Part shown: positions 19,636 to 32,400 of the stretch, one piece after another
Numbering within the stretch: the first letter of the stretch is position 1
Layout of the letters: every line of letters starts with the position of its first letter
Assembly: GCA_021234155.1 (NCBI GenBank)
Contig: JAJEKV010000005.1
Coordinates: 21,374,089 to 21,438,088, forward strand
DNA: 64,000 nt
Reading direction: 5' to 3'
Origin: Isoetes taiwanensis
Lineage: Eukaryota; Streptophyta; Lycopodiopsida; Isoetales; Isoetaceae
Notes under the pieces: model-generated
What the model was told of the DNA's origin: nothing
Seen by the model: only the letters and a program-made list of their open reading frames with translations
The model's database searches: none
Translations under genes and position numbers: made by a program

Positions 19636-20418
19636 CTAAGATAGATAGACTGCTGGCTATACCTGCCAATCTGTACCGGTCTGATATAATTCCCTTCCAC
19701 TTTTAATTTTCACCTGCTTTCAGCTGCATCTACGTAATCAATTTGCTACAGTCGTACTCCAACTGCCTCTTTCCCACATAATACAGGTACCCAACACATT
19801 CAACTTCAACGACCATTCGAAATTGGCCTTTGCAACGATTCCCCGGAGCCACGTTTTACGTTTTCTTAAAGTTGTAAGGCGGGGACCGGGAGTGCAAGAA
19901 CTTCGGACCTCCCAAGAACTTCGCTTCCTCGACATGACTTGAAGGTCAATGGAGGCGGTCCGAAGGCGATAGGGTGGACCACGATGTCGCCCGGGGTTAC
20001 GGAATCCTTAAACCTTACTCCAAAACCTTAGCATTTGAAAAAATTTAATACTTTCGGTTCCTCCTTTTACATGGCGTGTGCGGAGGCTTAGCTTGATTAG
20101 CATTCGGCAGCCCCTCCCGTTCATTTACAAAGATGCTCTGGATTGGCAATTGGAGTTGCATCAAGGCCAAATGCAAGCTTCCATCTTTCCTGCTACTTGA
20201 ATTTTCCTTTGATGATGAGGAGCAATCTTTAATTCTGGTGTACATATGTTTCATCCCAACAAGTAGGGTTCACGAGACTTTATAAAAGCGAGGAGAAGCG
20301 TCGGGGTCCCATACAAATTTTTACAAGCGTGATTCTCGGTACAATAAACCAGGGCAGCTCAAGAGATTCGCAGATGAGAATTCCTACCTAAGCTTTGTCA
20401 AGTAAGTAATTTTCCTGC

Positions 20419-22580
20419 ATGACCACGAAAAATGAATCTTGCCAATGTAGGTTACAACTTCCCTACAATTCAGCTAACCTTGGCTGTTATGTGACAGCTA
20501 TTGGTGCTCCTTTGGGCCACAAGATCATAGGGACCATCCTCCTCCACTTGCAAACCAATCACGCAGGAGCAAAACCAATTTTAAACGGGGCTGCTTGTGA
20601 CACTTCCAAGCAAAGCAGTTGTACCTAAAGCATGAGTGCACCAAGTTAACTTTCTATGAGATGAACCATATTGATAGCAAGGAGCAGGTTTGCCATGGTA
20701 GTGGAGATCCAACATGCAAGAACACAAGGCTTGAGCTTGCACCTCGTTTATCCAAGGAGAAGAAGGATTGGGCAAAGGATTTGATACAACAAAATCATTC
20801 AACTCAACAGGTCATGAGCAAGCACGAAGAGCATTGGAGCTTACAAAAGCAAATTAATCCAAATAGACCAAGACATAGAGATGAATTTCTTGCCATGGAT
20901 GACCTTCACAACTTATCTCGTGGTTGCTAGATCCCACTTGGATGTTGCATCGAGATGTTGCTTTAAGTGTCGTCCGAATGTGGGTTTCTCTTCATCCACA
21001 GCGTGTTTATGTATCAAGAGGGCGAGGCCCTTTACTTTGGGTATAATGACTCCATTCCAGTGAAAACTCTTTTGGAGCATGGAAAGGTGAGGCAATTGTC
21101 ATGGACTCCACTTTCAAAACCAATGACCATTGCTACGGTTTGTACACATGGTTGCTTTATGGCGACCATGAGAATGGAGTTCGGTAGCTTGGGTTCTCAC
21201 ATCTAGTCAAAGGAAGAGGAGATCCGACCATGGCTTGTGGCCATGAAGGAACACATCCATACCCACTTGGTCCCCTTCTTGCTTCATTGTGGATGATGCC
21301 GGCCGAGATCAATGCTTTGAGGGATGTTTGGCCCATGTCACGTATCAATTGTGCTTGTGGCATGTGAGGCGGCACTGGTTGAAGATGTTGGTGAAGCGGG
21401 TTAAAGATAAAGCGCGGGGCCCAAGCGTTCAAGGAATTAGGAGACATCATGTATGGTATTCATGTTGATGGGGATGGTAGATATGGGCAAGACTACATAG
21501 ACTCATGTAGGGAAGAGGGATTAAGGCGGCTTGGAAGAGTTCAAGGAAAGGCACAAGGTCTACAAGAAAGTTGTGAAATACATGAGCAAGGTGTGGACAA
21601 AGAACATTACTTCTGGATTGTTGCTACTCGGATGTATCCCCATGCAAACCAAGAGACAAATGCAAGCATAGAGTCATATCATGCCACTATGAAGGGAGGC
21701 TTGGTCTCTCAAGCATTCATTGAGAAGGGCCAGGATTGATTGGTTTGCTTTATCTTGACATGTATAATGGAGGCATATATCCTTTGATAGGTTCAAGAAA
21801 GACTATGGTTTTAAGATCAACCACGAGGAGGAGCAGGTTATCGAGGCGACAATCATTGAGACAAAAAGATTCGATGATGCAGGGATTGAGGTGGCTAGAC
21901 TACCAACAAGGAAGGGCTGAAGTTTGGAGCCAAAACATGGATGCTTGGGATGAGAATAGAGAGCCCTTCCTTACATGGTAGTTGTGGCAAATGAGAATTG
22001 GGCTTCTTCTGGATTGTCCATGGGGTATGAAGGGTAACATGTGCAAGCATCAAATTAAAATGATTCAAATGATCGCTGACTATAGGGATGAAGACATATT
22101 GAGAGTGTGTGGAACTCTTTTCACGGTTCCCAAGCTGGTGGTTTGGAAAACTTGAGATCTATTCTTGAGAGGATTATGAGGGTGGGTGAGTGTAGCGATG
22201 GCGTGCGTGCTTTCTAGTTTGACCTCAACAAGCCTCATTGATGTCGAGGAGGACCCACATGTTGGTAAGTGCCGTAGACCCTACGTAGAACATGTTGGAG
22301 TATAGATGCTAGCCTTCATAACATAAGGGATACATTAAGTAGCAACCCTCCCATCATTCATTGAAGTTGATTTCCTTCTTCGAGAGCTCACCCAAAAGTT
22401 AGAGAATTTGAAGTCCTCTACTGTTCAAAGAGGTGTTGCACCTTGCATGCCAACAACAAAGGACTTCAATGGGAGCACCATAGCTAGGCAAATTCCTTTC
22501 ATAGAATGTCATAAGAGGAAGAAGAAAGTGGCGGGGGATACCGTGTTTGCACGTAAATGTGCACGACACCTTGAAGAGTA
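20419..22580 (+). pseudogene. MULE 1 transposase, decayed (MULE/SWIM family)
   Basis: It is recognised by similarity to the better copy at 40,121-42,894. The segment near 20,620-20,730 (L-Y-L-K-H-E-C-T-K, then C-H-G) matches its N-terminal part. A stretch around 21,360-21,740 has Y-G-Q-D-Y and A-T-R-M-Y-P-H-A-N-Q-E-T-N-A-S-I-E-S, the C-terminal part of the DDE domain with the catalytic E. The piece at 22,010-22,060 (D-C-P-W-G-x-K-G-N-M-C-K-H-Q) is the SWIM zinc finger. Many stops and frame changes are present, so it is inactive. Confidence 0.82.
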
Positions 22581-22689
22581 AAGTTTTCTTAATGCTTGAC
22601 TTGTGGATCTTCTATAGTAAATTTATGATATACCTTACTTGGAGCTTGCTTTAATCCTTCACTTGTGGATGTTCTATATTAAACTAGAC

Positions 22690-24455
22690 AAGTGAGCCTA
22701 GTGGTTAACCTAGACAAGTGAACCTAGTGGTTAACCTGGACAAGTGTAGTGGTAAACCTGGACAAGTATGGGTAAACTAGACAAGTATGGTGGTTAACCT
22801 GGACAACTCTATTGGATAACCTGGACAACTCTAGTGGTTAACCAGGACAACCATGTCAAGTGCTTAACCTAGACATGCAACTCTAGTGGTTAACCTAGAC
22901 TAGGCTGTCTAGTGGTCAACCTGGACATCCATGTCAAGTGGTTAACCTGGACATGTAACTATAGTGGTTAATCTGGACATGTAAGTCTAGGTTAACCTGG
23001 ACAACCATGTCAAGTGGTTAACCTAGACAAGTATAGTGGTTAACCTAGACATGCAAGTCTAGTGGTAAACCTAGACATGTAAGTCTAGTGGTTAACCTGG
23101 ACATCCATGTAAAGTGGTTAACCTAGACATGTAAGTCTGGTGGTTAACCTGGACATCTAAGTAAAGTGGTTAACTTAGACATGCAACTCTAGTGGTTAAC
23201 CTGGACATCTAAGTAAAGTGGTTAACCTAGACATGTAACTCTAGTGGTTAACCTAGACATGTAAGTCTAGTGGTAAACCTAGACATGTAAGTCTAGTGGT
23301 AAACCTGGACATCCATGTAAAGTGGTAAACCTAGACATGCGTGGTTAGATTGCCACGAAATTTTTAGGGTAGATTGGACACGTGGTTAAAGCGCGTGGTT
23401 AGATTGCATACGAAATTTTTAGGTTAAAAAGGGAACAGTATCCCGATCGATCTATTGTCAGGAAACAAGGTTTGTAAGATCCGGCCCATCAGATGGCGAT
23501 AACCCGAGGCGGTGTCGAATCATCCGGATGTTGAAGGACTTGGCATGTAATGCGAGGGAAACCCTAGGCTAAAAAGCGTTAGATCATCGGCCCTTGAAGT
23601 CGGCCACCGATAAGGAAGTGGGGAAAGAGATGCAAGGGAAAGCGGTGAAGCCCGGCACCGGCACCGGCACCAGCACTTTCCAGCGATCAAAGACCGACAC
23701 CAAAGAGAGGCGAACCAAAGAGGGTAAAGATTGTTTACGTTGTTAGTGACGTGTCCTCGGATGATGTTCAGAAGACTCTGCAGGATACATTGGCTATGCA
23801 TTTCCCAGGCATACCATCATAGGCTGACGAAGATGCTTTTGTAGAGAAGTTTCTGTTACAAAAAAGTCTCATGTTTCTGTTATAAAAAAGTCTCATGTTT
23901 CTGTTATAAAAAAGTCTCATGTTCCTGTTCTAAAAAAGTTTCTATTATAAAGTGCAAAGTAAAGTGGTTAACCTAGACATGCAACTCTAGTGGTAAACCT
24001 AGACATGTAAGTCTAGTGATTAACCTGGACATGTAACTCTGGTGGTTAACCTAGACATGTAAGTCTAGTGGTTAACCTGGACATGTAACTCTAGTGGTAA
24101 ACCTAGACATGTAAGTCTAGTGGTTAACCTGGACATCCATGTAAAGTGGTTAACCTAGACATCCAACTCTAGTGGTAAACCTGGACATCCATGTAAATTG
24201 GTTAACCTAGACATCCAACTCTAGTGGTAAACCTGGACATCCATGTAAATTGGTTAACCTAGACATGTAAGTCTAGTGGTAAACCTGGACATCCATGTAA
24301 AGTGGTTAACCTAGACATCCAACTCTAGTGGTAAACCTGGACATCCATGTAAAGTGGTTAACCTAGACATGTAAGTCTAGTGGTTAACCTAGACATGTAA
24401 GTCTAGTGGTAAACCTGGACATCTATGTAAAGTGGTAAACCTAGACATGTAAACC
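22690..24455 (+). repeat. Left 26-bp minisatellite arrays in MULE 1
   Basis: Two blocks (22,690-23,340 and about 23,953-24,455) of a 26-bp unit of the type GTGGTTAACCTAGACATG plus eight variable bases. The spacer (23,341-23,952) has a duplicated GCGTGGTTAGATTGC segment and a four-fold GTTTCTGTTATAAAAAAGTC repeat (23,850-23,945), but no gene. The same unit occurs inverted at 34,250-35,170. Confidence 0.92.
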
Positions 24456-24735
24456 TAGATATGTTTGCAAGATATGTTTACTTGATGTTCACAAAATATG
24501 TTTACATGATGTTTAGAAATATATACTTGATATGTGCACATGATGTTTATTTACATACACGGTGTTTAGAATTTTATGTAAGTCTATTTTATGTTCACAT
24601 GATATGTTTGCAAGATATGTTTACTTTATGTTTAGAAGATATGTTAACATGATGTTTAGAACTATATACTTAATATGTTTACATTATATTTGGAATTTTA
24701 TGTTTACATGATATGTTTGCACGATATGTTTAAAT
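24456..24735 (+). repeat. Degenerate ATATGTTTACATGATGTTTA repeats
   Basis: Irregular copies of a GATATGTTTACNTGATGTT-type motif follow directly after the left array. Confidence 0.7.
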
Positions 24736-25180
24736 CACTAGACCAAAATAACATCAGCTTTTCATATAAAAGGCACAAAGGCCTGATACAAAGGGTTAGC
24801 AAGAAAAAAAGATTTCAGATAACTGTTTTTAGAGCAGAAAAAAAGTTTCCAGATAACTGTTTTTAGAGCAAGAAAAGAAATTTTCAGATAATTGTTCTCA
24901 TTCAACCTGTGCTGGAGCTAGAGTCTTTCTTGGCGTGTGACCTGTCACTATGGCCTGATGCAGTTTACCTAGCATAAAGGAAAAGGACTTGCTGCAATTG
25001 GCCATTGCTGAAATGGTAAACCACTTTTTGGTTATCTGGAAAGAAAACAGAATGCAAGGTCAATTTGGACCATGCATAAATAATTGTTAACAAAACAATA
25101 TATGACTGTTTTACTTGCCTTCGGATAGGGTTCCTCGGCCTTCTTCAAAATGAAATCCTGGAGAAAATACTTGGCATACA
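24736..25180. other. No recognised feature
   Basis: Contains a near-duplicate of a TTTCAGATAACTGTTTTTAG segment (24,809-24,865) and otherwise nothing I recognise. Confidence 0.4.
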
Positions 25181-28100
25181 ATTCTGGGAAGGGACTCGCG
25201 AGAGACACAAACCGGCCGATAGATAGGCTTGTCATTCATCACAGCAGCAGTATACAATGTGTGGAAAACTAGGGAGAGAGAGAGGGGATAGCCGACCATA
25301 GGAACAATATCGGACTACCCCCTAAAAAGAAATTTGCCAAGGCAAAATAAAAAGGGTAATGGCGACAACTTCTCATTGGGATAAAAACCCCACCCTTCCG
25401 GGTTTTAGGGAAAACCTAATGAAATAATTAGCCAACAACCTTGAATGTGTTGCTGGAGAGCGGAGAGAAAGAGTTGATGGCGAAGCATAAAATAGAGCCG
25501 CGACCCGACAAGCGGCCCTCCCGAATGTCCATGGAGAACGAAGGAGAGGAATGATGGCGAATAGAAATAGAAGCGGGGACCCAGTGAGGGCAGGGGAAAG
25601 CGGAATCACACCAAACAATACCAAAAACTCTTGAAAAGAACACCCCGTAAATGGTCCAGAGAAAACAAACACAAAAGCTTGCACCAAGAAGGCCGAAAAT
25701 GAAAGCGGAGGAAAAAGAACATAACGAGAAAAAGATAGCATCACCCATAGGGTGGAAAAGCATCACCAGGTGGAGGACCATTATGTAAAACATGCCATCA
25801 CCCTCGAGGGTGGAAATAAGCGATATAAAGCATCACCCAGTGAATTGAGAACCACTATGTAAAATATGCATCACCCTCGAGGTGGAAATAAATAGCATCA
25901 CTGCGGTGGAGAACAACACAACAAAAGAGGGCAATGGAGCGAAACATAAGAATAGCGAGGCGATGGAGCGAGAAACATAAGAATAGCAACACTCCACAGG
26001 GTTGGAGAACAACAAAGGCGCATGAACAACAAAATACAAATGAAAAAGACTCATCGCCACCCAAATCGGTGAGGCGGGAAGGGAGGAAGCCACGAGGAGG
26101 AAAGAAGAGGCTGGCGTGAGGAAGCGCCGTATGCCGCCAAAATGAAAATGACCCTAATATTGGGCGCTCGTCCCTTCCGGAATGGCGATCCAGATGGCTT
26201 GGATCGATGGGATTCTGGGAAGGGACTCGCTTGAACACAAAACGACCCGACTACCAAAGGACTTCCTCAACTATAAGCCTAGTCGTTCGCGAAACCTCAG
26301 TGAAGCCGATAGCAAGAAGATATTCCTACCACCATCATCAGAAGGTCGGATAGGATAAGGGCAGCTGAGAGGAAAGGAAGGCGAAAAAGAGGGCTCTTGG
26401 ACGGAGGATCGAAGAGATGATAGGAACCGGTAGAAATTAAGTATTTGAAGGATAGTGATGAGGCATCACGAATGAAGGCAAGCGGAGCTAAAGAAATCGT
26501 ATGACCACGGGCAAATTAGTCTCGTTTGGAGTGGCGGAGGAGGAAGGAAACCAGGGTCCGAAAGCTACCGCTACGTTGGCCGAGAACCGGCCCGGCCAGC
26601 CAGCGGCGTGGGGAGAAAACAGGTCGAAGAAGAAGAAGAACAAGCACACCGCTATGGGCCAGTATCGACTCAATGACACGAAAAAGGAAAGGACATTAGA
26701 GAAAAAACAATGAAAAGAAAAGCACGCCCGCCATGATGGCGGCGCCACGGCAACAAGGCGATAAAAAAACAAACCACGTTAGCAGCGTACAATGCACATG
26801 ATATGAATCTGCGGATCAACTAGCGTCTCAAAGCTTACCAATACAAGACAAACACCAGAATGAATGAGCTTCGGAGGAATGTCAATAAGAAAAAAGAGGT
26901 TGACAACAAGAAGTCTAAAGCAAAAGAAGTTCATAATGAGGAGAGTGAAAATGCCAAGGTCCGGTTCAGGGGTAGCATAGGAGAAAATGTGTAGGGATGT
27001 GGGAAGACAAATACCATATGCAAAAAGCCATGAATAAAGGCCCCAATAGGAAAACAAACTTTGTAAGCGAGGGATGAGATCGAAGAAAGAGAATGTAGAC
27101 ATACTAGCAGAGCAAAAGGAAGGTCAAGAAGGAAACTAAAGATAATTGAACTAGCGTAAAAAGAAAAATGAGGCGTAACTTCATAAACTATAAGCCCGAC
27201 CACATGGCTGCCAGTGTGTCGAGTCGGTGTGGCTCACGTTTCGGGTGAATCGGCTCACTCTTGGTTCATTCAGCTCGGCTCCCACCTGATCAAAGCGAGA
27301 GGGCAAGCCCAGAAGCTCAAAAAGAGACTCATCGGCGCCGGCTTGGGCTTGCATTGAAGGGGCGAGGGGCTGCCCTGAAAGCTAAAGCTCTATTTTTGTG
27401 GAATCTTAGGCTCAAAGCGCAATGTCATCCAGTTCGGAGAGCCTTCCATTGTGATAATGATTACCCATTGACTATGAAGAGGAGGAAAAATAAGCCGAGG
27501 AAAGGGGAAGGATCGGTTAACTTTTCAAAAGGGGTAAAGAATCCCAGGTAAAGAAGGGATCTGCCAAGAAGACCGCGAGGTAGAAGAAGGGAAGAAGGGG
27601 CGAGTGCGTTTACCTCCTGAGGTTGGAAAGCGGCTTTTAGTGATGATGACTTTGAGATAGAGGAACATCACATGAAGCGGGCATACTATTACTCCCGAAG
27701 AAGAAAGAGGACTGTTGTTTAGTTCCGGGTGTGTATGGGACACTGAAAAGAGGTTGAGAGGCTGCGGGGCACACATGAGCAATGTACATAACCTTGCGGT
27801 TGTTGTGGAGGGGACACCCGATTGGGAAGGCAGCAGGGCAAGCAACCACAAAGCAAAGAAGGCCCAACCGTGACCTTTTAGCATATCATCTTGCCTATAG
27901 AATGGACCGAGGTACAAGTCTGAGGGTTAATCGGGAAGATATAGAAGGTGCCAAGGCCGTGCGCTCAAGATTGGTTGGGATCGGGTTAGCAAAATGAAGG
28001 GGTTGATAGGAGATAAGGAGGCATCCCAAAATATCTTTGAAAGAGTATATTGCCGGGAGGAATCTTGAGTGGGAAAAAAGACAAGGAGGCTAGAATGGCG

Positions 28101-28750
28101 GATATCACGAAGACTATAGCCACTTGTTTATGGCTTGGGCGGTGTTGAGGAGCAAGAGTGGAATCCCTTGGCTGCTGATGACAAGCGGGACAAAAGAGAA
28201 TCAGTGGACTTCCCAAGTTAGCAGTGTCATCCCTTGAGATCTAAATGAAGAAATCCTCAAATCTGGCGTGTCCGAGCAAGCCCCAGAGGAGCCACCATCC
28301 ATGAGCCCTCGTGCAACCGAGTAAAGTCCGGTTCCTTCATCTAGCCATGAGAATCGGCATTCCCCTTTTCCTTCCCCTCTGTTTCCCCATCTTTGTAGTA
28401 GAGCTTTCTGATATGATTACACCATCAAAACCAATGAGAGGGTCACGCCCCATGAGAACAATCTTTGAGCCTAGCTCCGGACTATAAGCAGGTTCCACAC
28501 CTTCTGACCGGATAGATGGACCTCTTCACCATATGCAGGGGTTGGGGCTGGGAGGCCCTAAATCCGGGGAAGAAAATTGTGCTTTCATACAAGCGCCAAT
28601 GGCCCATTCCGTCAAAGAGCCCAATATGGGGCTGGTCTTCTTCAAGAGGGTGAATTTGTGATAGAAGCGGGGCCAGGCGGAGTGCTTTGGCGGACAGGCA
28701 GCGATCCAGGAAGATGTTTAAATCATTGGTGAACGAGGAATCTGTTGGGG
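25181..28750 (+). repeat. Family A repeat block, plus orientation
   Basis: At least two successive units start with ATTCTGGGAAGGGACTCGC (25,181 and 26,212). The first unit ends in GGATCGATGG preceded by GCTCGTCCCTTCC. The body is purine-rich and holds GCATCACCC-x-GGGTGG motifs at 25,735-25,900. Related units are at 56,843-57,889, and inverted ones at 29,484-34,130. No transposase, RT or other coding sequence is visible. The right limit is uncertain: beyond about 27,200 I see nothing recognisable until the protease gene. Confidence 0.65.
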
Positions 28751-28849
28751 CGTATCTAATGTAAGTCAGATGATGTTATTGCTTTGCTATACTTGCTTGA
28801 ATTTAAAAACCATGATGTGCTGGCTTTAATCCAATTTTGCTTTATTTGC

Positions 28850-29475
28850 TTTCATGCATTCAAAACAGGATTCTATCCCATGCAATTCCCATTGATCAGA
28901 GGAAGCATCATTGCTGGATACATCCTAGTTTGATGGGTCTGTATCTCTGCAAACATGATCACCTCTTCCAGAAGTTGCTCCCACTCCCACCAGCTCCATT
29001 GAAGCAGAAGAAGAAGAGACAGGATTCAAATGAAGACGAAGATTCAATAGAAGAAATATTTTGGTATTAACTGCCTGTATGCCGAAGGTAAGTTGACCAC
29101 TACTATTTCCCATTAGTGTGTATTTTTTTTTCCCCTCAAGCACTGATTTTTGCACACTGCAGTGGCCATTGGAGCCTGTATATATTCTGCTATGATGTCG
29201 AGATCTGCAAAGCTCTTGGGACGAATACACCCTCGTTGCTCCACTTTGATTGTCTTAGTGGCTACCATTCAACGTTGGAAAATGCTGCCATGAAGTAAGT
29301 TTATTCCCTTTGTGTATTGGTTTAATCATCACAATCTGAATTTCTTTTGATTTGCTTTAGTGTTCTCAAGAAAGTGCCGCGAGTCATGGTGCGCCCAATC
29401 GCACCCTGCACATACGGATGTCCTCTTCTTCGTGTGCCATGCCCCGAGCAAGACAATGGATCTGATTGTGGCATC
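28850..29475 (+). pseudogene. Ulp1-like (C48) SUMO protease fragment inside MULE 1
   Basis: Three exon-like segments are seen: about 28,869-29,085, 29,161-29,294 and 29,361-29,475. The introns have GT/AG-type borders (for example CTGCAG before the second and GCTTTAG before the third). The protein has G-H-W-S-L-Y (catalytic H), L-L-H-F-D-C-L (catalytic D), P-E-Q-D-N-G-S-D-C-G-I (oxyanion Q and catalytic C at 29,467-29,469), the C48 order. It stops right after the cysteine because a family A repeat begins at about 29,484. MULEs that carry Ulp1-like genes are known in plants (Kaonashi elements); this looks like the same association. Its role in transposition is unknown. Confidence 0.8.
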
Positions 29476-29483
29476 TATATATA

Positions 29484-32400
29484 TCCCATCGATCCAAGCC
29501 ATCGGATCGCCATTCTGGGAAGGGACGAGCGCCTATATTAGGTCATTTTCATTTTGGCTCGGTTATCAGCGTCTTCTCACAGCAGCTCTTCTTCTCCTCT
29601 CGTGGCTTCCCTCTTCCATACCCTTTTGCTTCTCGTTGCTTACCTTGCCTGATCCTTTCAAGCTTCTTCTCCAAGTAGATCATGCCACGGTCTCTTTTTT
29701 CGATTCCTCGTTGGCCTTCCTCTATATGCTACTGCGACTTGCGTGGATGCATGGATTTTTCCTATGCTCCATGCTACTTGTGCGAATCTTGGGGATCACG
29801 GTATGAGCTTGTCCATCTAGCGGGCCTCTCGGTATGAGCCTTGTCCATTTAGCGGGCCTCTGCTTTTATTGGCTTCGGACTTAGCGTTTCATTTCCCCCT
29901 CCTCCACTTGTTTCTAAGGATGGTTGTTTTCAAATTTTTTGGATCAGGACCCTTGTTTCTTGTTATTTTCGTTTCTTTTTTCTGCGAGCAGTTCTGATTG
30001 GGCCATGTCGATCCGGGATTTCATATCGGACCATGCCTTGGAGCTCGATTCTTCGGATAGCCTTTGGAAAACTTCAAGTCCGAGTGGCGATGGCCACTTT
30101 CGGCAACAAACGGTGACGGCTATGGTGGCGATCTTTTCTGTCTTTTCATTCCTCCTTTATCCGGTCGGCCGGCTATCATAGCGGAGCATGCGGCCCGAGG
30201 AGATGGCGATGGCGAAACACACCTATGGCGGTTTTCTTTTTTTCCCTTCCCTTTTCGATTGCTTTTCTTCCCTTGTCCCGGTTTGATGCCACGATGGCCT
30301 TATATAGTTTGCTCTTACCTTTTTTCTCACAGTGGATTTGGCGACTAATAAGCTGACAACAAACATCGCGACTCACCTTTTGTATAATTTCCCTAGGAGC
30401 GCCATTGATCCTCTCCCGCCCGAAATTCACCGCTCTGTCGAGCTTCATATGTGATCGATCTTTGTTTTGTTAAGGTGTTTGGCTCCTTTTGCTTTGTTGC
30501 ACACTATTCTAGTTCTGCGGTTTGGGGCTTTGCATGCATCTCCATTCATTCCGGGCCATGGTTTTGCTCTCCATTGTGCACTTCGATCTCGGGCGGGGAT
30601 GCGCTTGGCTCGGTCGGGCAAAAAGGTAAGACCGACGAACGCTTGCGGGAAAGCATCGTTGCGTTCGATGTCGAGCTGCTCGGTGGTGCATGTCGAAAGA
30701 TCCGAGCAACCACGGGCAACTTGCCGGCGGGTGCAACCAATTCGAGCTTCTCCTTCCCATGGCGAATCTGCTCCTTCTCACAGCGAATCTGCTCCATCGA
30801 ATTAAACATCCGTCGGTGACTCTGCTTGATATATGCGCTCTGTTTGAATATTTTCAAGGGCAATATTCTGCATGGTGTTGTAGCTTTGGACCACAAAGTA
30901 TCTGTATATTTCTCTTTTTCGATTTCCCTCTGAGGCAGTTTGAAATTTGTTTTGTTAACTTGTTTGGCGTTTGTATGTTCCAATGTGGCACTTGTTTCGT
31001 GGCTCTGGGTTCGTCCATGTCTCTTAGCCTTTTATGTTTCCTTAGCTCACAATTTTTATATTGTTCAAGTCGTTTTATGTTTTAGTTAGCTGCCTACATA
31101 ATTATTTTCAACTATTGTTCATGGGGATTGGGTTTGGTATTTGCATTTAATTATGGGTTTGGCATCTTTTTCTTCTCATTTGTGCTTACTGGGACTTTTG
31201 ACTCTCACGATCATGATCATTTGCCTATATTCATTGGATCATCTCATTTATCCTGGCGTTTGTTCCTTTTTCAACATATTTTCTCCATCGGTTTACTATT
31301 TGTCTTATGCTCCCTATTTTACTTATCATGGCCTTTTTCATAGCCTTTGATTTTTTTTATAATGGTTACATAGGTTATCTTATGCCCCTTTACATATACC
31401 CTCGGAGGAATTACGAGTCACATTTACATTATATTTTCTATCATTTGGGTGTCCCTTTTCTTTTTTTTCCTATTTTGGGGTTTTCGATTGTTATGTTTTT
31501 TCTCATGTCTTATTCATAATTGCATTAGAATATGAGGGGGCATCTAGGGGCTTTTGTTTTAGGGGTGGTTTTCCCTCCCATGTTATCTCTTTCAATGTTA
31601 CCTTTTTCAAGTTGATGGACATCTAGTTTTTATATATGTGACATTATCCTTTGAATTTGAGGCTTTTTTCATGGTTGTTTTTTCATTTTTCTTCTTTGCA
31701 CTTGTGTTTTTATAATGGATTCGATGCACCATACTATTTAAATGGGTCTATGCTCTCCTCGTATTTGTTTTTTCTCTTGTTTATGTTCTAGCTCACCTTT
31801 TACCTTGTTTTTAGATCTTGTGGTGGATTTACTTGGGATGTTGTCTTGTTTTTTCATAATTCTCTTCTGCAGTCTCTTGGTTTATTATCTTTTTTATTTG
31901 CCTATAGATTTGTGGCCACCATCTTAAGGGTTGCATTTGTCTTTTTACATTGATGCATTCCATTTCCATGGTAGGTTCAGATATGGCCTCAATTAGCGTG
32001 TTATTTCTCCGACATGTATCTCTTTTTGTATGTTATTTTTTATATTGTGGTTTCCCATGTGGTTATATGTGGCATTCTTTTACGTGTTTAGGATTTCCCC
32101 ATGGTGGTTTGGGTTTTATCTTTTTGCACTTGTGTTTGTATCTTATGTGTGATGCACTACACTTGGCTCAGTGGTTTCACGTTATTCGGTTGGTATTATC
32201 TTCTACATTCTAGGTTTCCCATAGTTGTTGGGTTTTATTTTTTTGCACTTGTGGTTTATCTTGTTTTTTTGATGCACACTTCTTCAACAACGATTATGCA
32301 GGTTATTCCGGTTGATATTCTTGTTTATGTTACGCCCGCATTTTTTACTTTAGTTTCTTTCGTGGCCTATGTGTTGTTTCCTCGGGGCTGTGTTGTTGTT

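Noticed and set aside
22690-24455. CRISPR-like array
   Set aside because: The 26-bp units are contiguous with no unique spacers, and the genome is that of a plant.
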